Shown piece after piece: positions 1-4,846 of a stretch of DNA of 10,403 nucleotides (the first letter of the stretch is position 1; the number at the start of each line of letters is the position of its first letter). The notes under the pieces are model-generated. The model was not told the origin of the DNA, searched no databases, and saw only the letters and a list, made by a program, of their open reading frames with translations. The position numbers were made by a program, and so were the translations under genes. Source of the stretch: Actinomycetes bacterium (GTDB lineage Bacteria; Actinomycetota; Actinomycetes; Actinomycetales; Cellulomonadaceae); NCBI GenBank assembly GCA_021793115.1, contig JAJYTJ010000129.1:1-10403 (forward strand), in the 5' to 3' direction.

Positions 1-29
1 ATCTCAGCCCAGTCCTCCACGGTGATCAC
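1..29 (-). CDS. istA: IS21-family transposase IstA, first codons only
   Basis: Only the N-terminus is in the window. From a GTG at 29-27 the minus strand reads VITVEDWAE and then leaves the left edge. This matches the well-known start of IS21 IstA proteins, which continue into a helix-turn-helix and a DDE catalytic domain. The purine run GAGGGA directly before the GTG is unusually close for a ribosome binding site. No other in-frame ATG or GTG lies nearby upstream, so GTG 29 is the best start visible. IstA works with the ATPase IstB, which would lie further left. Whether the rest of the gene is intact cannot be seen. Confidence 0.7.
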
Positions 30-102
30 TCCCTCACTCTTCAGCGAAGGGGGGTCAACTTTCGCCCGGCGCCAGGGGGTCAGTGTTCACGCGGCATCGA
101 CA
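1..102 (-). mobile_element. End of an IS21-family insertion sequence (istA-proximal end)
   Basis: This is the terminal part of an IS21-family element that continues beyond the left edge. Read on the minus strand, the element begins TGTCGATGCC at position 102. Two imperfect 17-bp direct repeats follow, 25 bases apart (74-90 and 49-65), of the type GTGAACACTGACCCCCT and GCGAAAGTTGACCCCCC. Multiple short terminal repeats containing a TGACCCCC core and ends starting with TG are typical of IS21 elements, where IstA binds. The istA start codon lies 20 bases inside the inner repeat. Sequence right of 102 is unrelated to IS21 (an IS1380-type transposase remnant), so 102/103 is the element's junction. 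The other end and any target duplication are outside the window. Confidence 0.75.
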
Positions 103-103
103 C

Positions 104-205
104 CGGCTCCGGTGCGCCGTGGTGGCGTTGGCCGCCGAGATCACCGCCTGGATGCAGATGCTCGCGTTCGGCGAGGCCGAGGCCCGCCGATGGGAGCCGA
201 AGAAG
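104..205 (+). pseudogene. C-terminal scrap of an IS1380-type transposase
   Basis: About 34 codons in the plus frame read VALAAEITAWMQMLAF and then ARRWEPKKL. This pattern (an LA.E.TAWMQML helix followed by ARRWEPKRL) is characteristic of the C-terminal part of IS1380-family DDE transposases. The similarity begins at the IS21 junction (103) and stops near 205, so the piece has neither the catalytic N-terminal part nor a natural C-terminus. The frame stays open beyond 205, but the residues there do not resemble the family. It is a relic, not a functional gene. The family call rests on remembered motif similarity only. Confidence 0.55.
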
Positions 206-233
206 CTGTGCCATGAACTGGTGCGCAGACGCA

Positions 234-265
234 GAGAGCCGGGACCTCGTCGGGTCCCGGCTCTC
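234..265 (-). terminator. 13-bp perfect hairpin ending duplicated unit 1
   Basis: GAGAGCCGGGACC (234-246) pairs perfectly with 253-265 around a 6-base loop. There is no strong T-run on either side (TCTGCGTCTG on the minus strand). The stem resembles the hairpin at 1004-1037 (shared GAGCCGG core) and sits at the matching place in the duplicated unit, which supports its being the terminator of the leftward transcript. A smaller hairpin (CCTGGGG at 272-278 with CCCCAGG at 283-289) lies just before it and has no counterpart in unit 2. Confidence 0.5.
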
Positions 266-279
266 CAGAATCCTGGGGG

Positions 280-580
280 ATTCCCCAGGTATCAGTGGCG
301 TGTTCGGCGAATCCATGGCCTGCGGATGGAGGGGTCCCTCGCACCTCCCTGTACAGCCGTCGAGCCGCTTCTGTACACCGGGACGCGAACGTCCAGTTCA
401 CATGCCCCTTCTTCCAGGGGCGGTACCGGTGGCCCCAGAGTGTTGCGCTCCGTGCCGGTGAGCCGCCCTACGGTCGCGTCGCGAGCCGCCTGATTCGCGT
501 CGTCGATCACACCGAGCAGCGCTTCCGGTGACAGTCGAGCCACCCGTCCCTGCTTGGACCAGCGGAACAGTGGCATCCAT
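280..580 (-). pseudogene. Decayed segment after immunity copy 1, function unknown
   Basis: This segment follows the stop of immunity copy 1 and matches 1040-1427 behind the full immunity gene. Both copies have an ATG at the aligned place (580 and 1427), reading MDATVPLVQA here and MDAPSPLIDA there, followed by TGGST in both. After about 24 codons the similarity moves to another frame: GVIDDANQ here against GVISDAHQ there, then ELDVRVPVYR against DLDLRIR. This suggests a small gene with frameshifts in at least one copy. A 94-codon open frame (576-292) runs through this stretch, but copy 2 has a stop at the sixth aligned codon. I recognise no protein family. The segment ends near a shared TGGCGTGTTCGGC (296-308), followed by the hairpins. 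Confidence 0.35.
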
Positions 581-598
581 CTCGCCGTCGGAAGTGCG

Positions 599-766
599 CT
601 ACCGGGACCCGATCACCGCGAATGCGACTGCGCAGGTAGCGGCGGCTGCGGCCACGACGTCGATCCAACTTGGGCGGAAGATCCACGGGAGCGGCTCTTC
701 ACGGTGTGCCCAAGTGCGGGCTTGGAGGGGCAGCATCAAGCGCCGCACAGGCTGGATGGCGCGACC
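599..766 (-). pseudogene. Partial second copy of the membrane immunity-like gene (C-terminal third)
   Basis: The minus strand reads from AIQPVRRLML through WAHREEPLPW to AVIGSR and a TAG at 601-599. Over its last 53 residues it matches the C-terminus of the gene at 1449-1889 with 46 identical residues and no gap. Seventeen codons differ, of which ten are silent, so the copies diverged at least partly under protein-level constraint. Similarity stops abruptly near 766, and upstream codons show neither the first two membrane helices nor a start. The fragment keeps the amphipathic middle and the last membrane helix (WIDVV...CAVAFAVIG). It is a truncated paralogue. Expression as a short protein cannot be excluded, but no convincing start is visible. 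Confidence 0.7.
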
Positions 767-1003
767 GGCGTCAATGGGATCACATCGGCCAGACGCGCCA
801 GGTGCACCCCTCGGGCCGCGTCCGGCCGCGGACGCCCCTGCGTGTCGTGCCGGGGCACCCTCTGGCCCACCGGCCGACGCGTCGGGCAGTGTCGTCCCAC
901 CCGCGCGCTACCTCGAGAACCACGCCGTCATGTGAGCCGAGCGTCCTCTGCCCCTCGGGCCGGCGCCGCTGGCCGGCATCGTGAGCGACCCCCCGAGACG
1001 ACG
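767..1003. other. Stretch without a recognisable gene
   Basis: Between the broken end of immunity copy 1 and the hairpin at 1004-1037 I see no gene. Open frames cross it in several phases because stops are rare at this GC content. One minus-strand frame has a protein-like run (VVLEVARGWDDTARRVGRW, about 927-871), but it continues into the immunity copy in the wrong frame and has no start signal. It is probably the remains of whatever preceded copy 1, possibly the lost Rhs-type tail of that unit. Confidence 0.4.
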
Positions 1004-1037
1004 AAAGAGCCGGAGACCATCGGGTCTCCGGCTCTTT
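1004..1037 (-). terminator. 15-bp perfect hairpin, probable intrinsic terminator of unit 2
   Basis: AAAGAGCCGGAGACC (1004-1018) pairs perfectly with 1023-1037 around the loop ATCG. The A/T bases at the outer stem give a short T-run on either strand (CTCTTTCGTCGTCT on minus, CTCTTTCTCTG on plus), so it could act in both directions. It lies downstream of the Rhs-immunity transcript and closes unit 2. Confidence 0.65.
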
Positions 1038-1039
1038 CT

Positions 1040-1427
1040 CTGTGGTGGCGTGTTCGGCCAAGTCGGTGACCTGCAACTAGGGGTGTCCTTCGAAGGCCGC
1101 CTGCACAGCGCTGAAGTGCGTTCTGTACATCGGATGCGAAGGTCGAGGTCAGGGTCGCTTCGCCTGGGCGGGACCAGTGACCAGACACCTCGAGCGCCCT
1201 GCCGAAGAACGGGCCTGCGGCCGTGGCCAAGGCCGCCACGGCGAAGCGCGCTGGGTAGTCGACTCCGCGCATCGGCTCCACCTTGGATCTGCAGGATGGG
1301 GCAGAAGCAGCGGCGCGCGGGCGCGTAGCGATGTCCCTGATGTGCGTCGCTGATGACGCCGGGCAGTGCTCCGTGTGGCCGTCGAGCCGCCCGTCCTCGC
1401 GTCAATCAGTGGAGAAGGGGCGTCCAT
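1040..1427 (-). pseudogene. Decayed segment after the full immunity gene, function unknown
   Basis: This is the second copy of the segment at 280-580. It starts with an ATG 21 bases after the immunity stop and reads MDAPSPLIDARTGG. In the frame homologous to the longest frame of copy 1 it has a TGA at codon 6. A later piece, DLDLRIR, continues after a frame change as MYRTHFSAVQAAFEGHP and a TAG; copy 1 has VYRSGSTAVQGG in a frame continuous with its ELDVRVP. The two copies differ by about 100 bases of insertion or deletion in the middle. Another frame (1281-928) gives MEPMRGVDYPARFAVAALA, but it runs through the terminator hairpin and is unlikely to be the true product as it stands. Family unknown; possibly a second small gene of the toxin cassette. 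Confidence 0.35.
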
Positions 1428-1448
1428 TACGTTGTCGGAAGCGCACTA

Positions 1449-1889
1449 CTACCGGGACCCGATCACGGCGATTGCTATTGCGCAGGTAGCGGCGGCTGCC
1501 ACCATGACGTCAATCCAACTCGGTCGGAATACCCACGGGAGCGGCTGTTCACGGTGCGCCCAGGTGCGGGCCTGGAGGGGCAACATCAAACGCCGGACAA
1601 GCTGGATGGCACCCACGGACCAGGGGAAAGCGCCGAGTGCCAGGCCGATGTTGAGAGGAGCGAGTGAACCGCCGGCGACCCAAACCACCAGGCCGATCAC
1701 GAATATGGCGAATCCTAGTATCGCCCCAAGTGTCGCGCCAATGGTCAGCAATCGCTTAAGTCGAATGAAGTCTGGAGGACTCGAATCCAGGCTGCGAGCG
1801 ATTTCCTGCCGGGCTAGCTCGTGCGCTTCACTACGCGACCGCCCTCCCCCGGCGAGCATCGTGTAGTAGACCGTGTAGATCATCCGCAT
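1449..1889 (-). CDS. Small integral membrane protein, candidate immunity to the Rhs C-terminal domain
   Basis: A 146-residue protein with a short soluble N-terminus (1-45) rich in charged residues, then about three hydrophobic helices: roughly 47-73 (GATLGAILGFAIFVIGLVVW), 76-98 and 125-143 (IDVMVAAAATCAIAIAVIG). A charged link between helices 2 and 3 reads ARTWAHREQ. I chose the ATG at 1889 because AGGAGG at 1905-1900 stands 10 bases before it. A second ATG at 1883 forms ATGA with the Rhs stop but would lie 16 bases from that site. The gene begins inside the last codons of the Rhs gene and overlaps it by 10 bases, so the two are translationally coupled. It ends with tandem TAG TAG. In polymorphic toxin systems the gene directly behind the toxin tail is normally the immunity gene, and a membrane immunity protein fits a toxin acting at or across the membrane. 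No named family is recognised, so the role is inferred from position. Confidence 0.6.
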   Translation of the reverse strand: MRMIYTVYYTMLAGGGRSRSEAHELARQEIARSLDSSPPDFIRLKRLLTIGATLGAILGFAIFVIGLVVWVAGGSLAPLNIGLALGAFPWSVGAIQLVRRLMLPLQARTWAHREQPLPWVFRPSWIDVMVAAAATCAIAIAVIGSR

Positions 1890-2677
1890 GCCGACGCCGC
1901 CTCCTCGAAGGTATCCCGCCAAGAGTACGCGAATGAAAGCCCGAAGGCTCCCGGCGCCGCGAGGTTGCCGGCCCAGTCACCCAACTTGCCCGACTTGGAC
2001 CACCAGCTTCCGGCTCGCGCAATGTCTGCTCCTGTAAGCGCTACGCGAGCCTCGCGGGAGGTCGCGCCCAGAACCTTCCCTCCGGCGCCGATTCCGGGGA
2101 TGGCTGCCATCGCGTTAGTCACCGCACCAACGACGTCACCTTTCTGTGCACTTTGGTATGCACCGTAGGAGCCACCGGCGGTCTGGGCCACGCTTAGCGC
2201 CGTCGCCGCACCTCCAGTGAAGAAGATCTCCGTTGCACTTGCCGCGGCACCACCGACCGAGCCCCAGGTGTAGAAGTCGGATTTGTGATCGACCATGTCG
2301 TCAGTTGCACCGTCGTTCGTCAAGTAGTTGATGAGTCGTCGGGCCTGCTCAGTCCCCCCGAAGGTGACCACGTCGCCGAATGCCGCGACCCAGTTCCCCG
2401 TGTCATCGAGCCAGTCGAGTCCCAGGGGGTCGGCGGCCTGAAGGGGGTCGCCGGGCGTGTACGCGTATGCAAGGCGGGTCTTGTTCACCAGCGGGTCGAT
2501 GGTGAGGAACTGGCCGGTGGTGGGGTCGTAGTAGCGGGCTCTCAGGTAGAGGAGCCCGGTGGGGTCGGTGTACTGGCCGGCGTAGCCGAAGGGAGTGATG
2601 GCCGAGACGGGTGCGCTGTTGATGTCGGTGGGGGTGCCGTAGGGGGTGTAGTCGCTGTCGGCGACGACGGTGCCCAC
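1880..2677 (-). CDS. 5'-truncated Rhs/YD-repeat protein with variable C-terminal (toxin-like) domain
   Basis: The 265 remaining residues start with the end of the Rhs core: DYTPYG (9-14), FGYAGQYTDPTG (30-41), LYLRARYYDPTTGQF (43-57) and YAYTPGDPLQAADPLG (71-86). This is the conserved core-closing motif after which Rhs proteins carry a variable C-terminal domain. Residues 97-115 (FGDVVTFGGTEQARR) resemble the linker often found between core and toxin. A glycine/alanine-rich hydrophobic stretch follows (about 136-205), then a tail of about 60 residues with SWWSKSGKLGDW and no catalytic motif I recognise. Intact Rhs proteins usually exceed 1,000 residues. Here an in-frame TAG lies about 15 bases before the first possible start (GTG at 2677), and sequence beyond about 2678 belongs to an oppositely oriented transposase-like fragment. 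Secretion signal and repeats are lost, so the toxin is probably not delivered, though the tail could be retained as a recombination donor. The TGA overlaps the next gene. Confidence 0.85.
   Translation of the reverse strand: MGTVVADSDYTPYGTPTDINSAPVSAITPFGYAGQYTDPTGLLYLRARYYDPTTGQFLTIDPLVNKTRLAYAYTPGDPLQAADPLGLDWLDDTGNWVAAFGDVVTFGGTEQARRLINYLTNDGATDDMVDHKSDFYTWGSVGGAAASATEIFFTGGAATALSVAQTAGGSYGAYQSAQKGDVVGAVTNAMAAIPGIGAGGKVLGATSREARVALTGADIARAGSWWSKSGKLGDWAGNLAAPGAFGLSFAYSWRDTFEEAASACG
1900..1905 (-). promoter_or_regulatory. Shine-Dalgarno site inside the Rhs gene for the immunity-like gene
   Basis: AGGAGG on the minus strand lies within codons for the Rhs C-terminal residues (FEEAAS region), 10 bases before ATG 1889. 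It decides the start of the membrane gene and implies coupled translation of toxin tail and immunity protein. Confidence 0.6.
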
Positions 2678-3116
2678 CGCCCACGCCGCCTCCTACAACC
2701 GGCGCAGCGGAGTCGAGTCCTACAACTCTGAGGCTCGCACCAACCGTGGCATCCAGATGACCCGCGGCTTCACCCGGGTCTTCGGCACGATGAAGCACCA
2801 CGTCCTGCTGACGTTCACGTTCATCGGGATCAACGTCCGCAAGCTCCGCGAGTGGAACATCACACGCCTCCAGGCCGACCCCTGGCTCGAGGCGATCGGC
2901 GACCACAGCGACCCCGACTGGCAAGCCAAACACGGTCACCGCAAGCGCCGCACCGTCAAGAAGTCACTCCACCTGCGCGTCATCGACGGGACCCTCCCGA
3001 CACCCACCCCGGGCATCCGAACCCTGACGCAGCAGGCCAACCACAACAGGGCCCTGCTCCTCGCCAGCTCACACCCAGCCGCCCCGTCCGGCCCCTGGCA
3101 GCCGCCACCCAGATGA
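2676..3116 (+). pseudogene. C-terminal fragment of a transposase-like protein
   Basis: The plus frame reads ASYNRRSGVESYNSEART, then RGFTRVFGTMKHHVLLTFT and INVRKLREW, and ends at TGA 3116 after a proline-rich tail. An RR..VE.YN segment followed by a helix ending in N.RKLR is typical of the C-terminal part of DDE transposases (glutamate of the triad plus the last helices). I cannot assign the IS family with confidence. The N-terminal and central parts are missing: sequence left of about 2676 is the broken Rhs gene read in the other direction. It is therefore a remnant joined to Rhs by insertion or recombination, not an intact element. No terminal inverted repeat is visible near 3117-3290. Confidence 0.5.
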
Positions 3117-3291
3117 GCACTGTCGGGCCACCCGGCCCACCGAACCGAACAGCACCACCCTGTACAGCCCGCCGGCAGCACACAGCCAGCGGGCCTACTG
3201 GCGTACCCACCCAACAGGCCGCCACGACCAGGACCACCCCGCCTAACACGACAGCGTGCTAGCGAACAGCCAGGTCACCACCACAAACGGC

Positions 3292-3325
3292 AACTCCCGG
3301 CCAGGGAAGACCCCGACCGGGAGTT
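3292..3325 (-). terminator. Hairpin terminator behind tRNA-Leu
   Basis: AACTCCCGG (3292-3300) pairs with CCGGGAGTT (3317-3325), with a short inner GGG/CCC pairing possible in the 16-base loop. It lies 41 bases past the tRNA 3' end, in the direction of tRNA transcription, and is followed on the minus strand by GCCGTTTGTGG, a weak T-run. The 175 bases between 3117 and 3291 hold nothing I can support as a gene. Confidence 0.55.
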
Positions 3326-3366
3326 AGCCGAACTAGAGAGCATCCGTCGGACGAATACTCCATCAG

Positions 3367-3449
3367 TGCGCGAGGCGGGATTTGAACCCGCACGCCCTTG
3401 CGGGCACTGGCACCTGAAGCCAGCGCGTCTGCCATTCCGCCACTCGCGC
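3367..3449 (-). tRNA. leuT: tRNA-Leu (anticodon CAG)
   Basis: On the minus strand the acceptor arm GCGCGAG (5', 3449-3443) pairs with CTCGCGC (3374-3368), followed by discriminator A at 3367. The anticodon stem CTGGC/GCCAG encloses the loop TTCAGGT, giving anticodon CAG, which reads CUG leucine codons. A long variable arm (TGCCCGCAAGGGCG) marks a class II tRNA, and the T arm carries GGTTCAAATCC. The length is 83 bases. CCA is not encoded. A tRNA-Leu beside fhaA is also found in Mycobacterium tuberculosis (leuT), so the neighbourhood is conserved; the symbol is by that analogy. Its 3' side faces the accessory region. Confidence 0.93.
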
Positions 3450-3459
3450 GCGCCGGAGA

Positions 3460-3465
3460 ACATTA
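3460..3465 (-). promoter_or_regulatory. Candidate -10 element for tRNA-Leu
   Basis: TAATGT on the minus strand lies 10 bases before the mature tRNA 5' end and fits the TANNNT pattern of actinobacterial principal-sigma promoters. No clear -35 hexamer is visible at 16-18 bases spacing. Confidence 0.35.
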
Positions 3466-3517
3466 GCACGGTCGCCGCGTCGTCCCGGAGGCGGACGCCG
3501 ACCGCGGGCTGCACGGA

Positions 3518-3523
3518 TACGAT
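3518..3523 (+). promoter_or_regulatory. Candidate -10 element for the fhaA operon
   Basis: TACGAT fits TANNNT and lies 87 bases before the fhaA start within the divergent tRNA/fhaA spacer. No good -35 hexamer was found at normal spacing (GCCGAC is 15 bases away). It is a weak prediction based on pattern alone. Confidence 0.25.
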
Positions 3524-3610
3524 CGAGCCGGGTCGCGCGCATCCTGCGATGTCGCGCACCCACGCCTCGGTCCCGCGGCCGGTGGCGTCCGGGGCGGGAA
3601 GGAGGTGGCG

Positions 3611-4318
3611 ATGGGCTTCCTCGACAGGTTCGAGAACGGGGTCGAGCGAGCGGTCAACAGCGCCTTCACGCGCTTCTCTCGTGGCGCGGTGAAGCCGGTC
3701 GAGATCGCGAGCGCGCTGCGTCGTGAGCTCGACGACCGCGCCGCCGCGGTCGGCCGGGACCGCACCGTGGCACCGAACGACTTCGTCGTCGAGCTCTCGT
3801 CCGGCGACTACGACCAGGTCGAGGCCTGGGGCGCGGAGACGCTGGCCGACGAGTTCGCCACGAACCTCACCGAGCACGCCGCGCGCCAGCTCTACGCCTT
3901 CGTCGGCCCTGTCACGGTGAGCTTCGCGGAGAACCCCGAGCTGGAGGAGGGCCGCTTCACCGTGCACTCCTCGACCGTGCGGGGCGCCGTGGCACCGGCC
4001 ACCAGCACCGCACCGAGCGCGCGTCACCCCATGCTCGACATCGACGGTCAGCGCTACCTGCTGACCGGCCCGGTGACGATCATCGGCCGCGGCTCGGAGG
4101 CGGACATCATCGTCGACGACCCGGGCGTCAGCCGGAAGCACCTCGAGATCCGGGTCACCGGGGACGGCGTCGTCGCGACCGACCTCGGCTCCACCAACGG
4201 CCTCTTCGTCGAAGGCCACCAGGTCCCGGCCGCGACCCTGCTCGACGGCAACACGCTCACCATCGGTCGCACCCGCATCCTGTTCTGGACCGGGGGCGAA
4301 CCGGACGGCGACGGGTGA
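3611..4318 (+). CDS. fhaA: FhaA: FHA-domain protein with DUF3662 N-terminus
   Basis: A cytosolic phosphothreonine-reading protein of the PknA/PknB cell-wall signalling system. In mycobacteria FhaA binds phosphorylated partners such as the MviN pseudokinase domain and restrains peptidoglycan precursor export. The 235 residues hold an N-terminal DUF3662/FhaA_N domain (about 1-120, starting MGFLDRFENGVERAVNSAF), a short linker (about 121-138) and one FHA domain (about 140-228) with GR (159-160), SRKH (174-177) and LGSTNG (192-197). ATG 3611 is chosen because AAGGAGG ends 5 bases before it; a GTG at 3605 overlaps that site. The protein is much shorter than M. tuberculosis FhaA (about 527 residues) because the long Pro/Gln-rich linker is absent. 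It is the first gene of the cluster, divergent from tRNA-Leu and 9 bases before fhaB. Confidence 0.95.
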   Translation: MGFLDRFENGVERAVNSAFTRFSRGAVKPVEIASALRRELDDRAAAVGRDRTVAPNDFVVELSSGDYDQVEAWGAETLADEFATNLTEHAARQLYAFVGPVTVSFAENPELEEGRFTVHSSTVRGAVAPATSTAPSARHPMLDIDGQRYLLTGPVTIIGRGSEADIIVDDPGVSRKHLEIRVTGDGVVATDLGSTNGLFVEGHQVPAATLLDGNTLTIGRTRILFWTGGEPDGDG

Positions 4319-4327
4319 CCGCGCCAC

Positions 4328-4843
4328 ATGAGTGAGGTCACGATCACCCTGCTCCGGCTGGGGTACCTGGCGCTGCTGTGGGTGCTCGTGCTGTCGGCGA
4401 TCTCGGTGCTGCGTCGCGACCTGTACGGGACCCGGATCTCCGACCGTCGCCGCGCGTCACGCCAGGCGTCGGCCCCCGCGACCGGCACGCCGGCAGCGCC
4501 CGCCGCAGCGCCGGCACCGCGCTCCGCGCGCGGCGGCCGCGGCAGCTCGGTGGCGCCCACGCGGCTGGTCGTGACCGAGGGCCCGTTGCGCGGCACCATC
4601 ATCCCGCTGGGCACGTCCAGCGTCCTCGTCGGCCGGTCCCCGAGCTGCACCCTGGTGCTCGACGACGACTACTCGTCCTCCCGGCACGCCCGGCTCTTCC
4701 CGCAGGCCGACGGCTGGTACGTCGAGGACCTCGGTTCCACCAACGGCACGTTCATCGGCGAGCACCGCGTCGAGGCGCCGACTCTGCTGCCCACCGGCAC
4801 CCCGGTACGGGTGGGCCGCAGCGTGCTCGAGCTGCAGAGGTAG
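4328..4843 (+). CDS. fhaB: FhaB (FipA): membrane-anchored FHA-domain protein
   Basis: The 171 residues comprise an N-terminal membrane helix (about 7-28, LLRLGYLALLWVLVLSAISV), a basic stretch and an Ala/Pro linker (about 29-75), and one FHA domain (about 78-170). The FHA signature residues are GRS (102-104), SSRH (117-120) and LGSTNG (135-140). In mycobacteria FhaB/FipA takes part in division, links FtsZ and FtsQ under stress and is phosphorylated by PknA. The same role is inferred from sequence and position. The start ATG lies 9 bases after the fhaA stop with no strong Shine-Dalgarno sequence, so translation probably depends on coupling. pstP follows after three bases. Confidence 0.94.
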   Translation: MSEVTITLLRLGYLALLWVLVLSAISVLRRDLYGTRISDRRRASRQASAPATGTPAAPAAAPAPRSARGGRGSSVAPTRLVVTEGPLRGTIIPLGTSSVLVGRSPSCTLVLDDDYSSSRHARLFPQADGWYVEDLGSTNGTFIGEHRVEAPTLLPTGTPVRVGRSVLELQR

Positions 4844-4846
4844 CCG

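Noticed and set aside
292..576. 94-codon minus-strand ORF as an intact gene
   Set aside because: The aligned frame in the second copy has a stop at codon 6, and substitutions between the copies do not favour the third position of this frame, so it is treated as part of a decayed segment.
928..1281. 117-codon minus-strand ORF starting MEPMRGVDY
   Set aside because: It starts in a protein-like way but runs through the 15-bp terminator hairpin, and the similarity with copy 1 shifts frame, so it is not supported as an intact gene.
1881..1922. Alternative starts of the immunity-like gene at 1922 and 1883
   Set aside because: The ATG at 1889 has AGGAGG at a 10-base distance. The 1922 start precedes that site, and the 1883 start is 16 bases from it.
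3117..3366. Attachment-site repeat of the tRNA-Leu 3' end
   Set aside because: I looked for copies of GGATTTGAACCC and of the acceptor arm in the accessory half and saw none.
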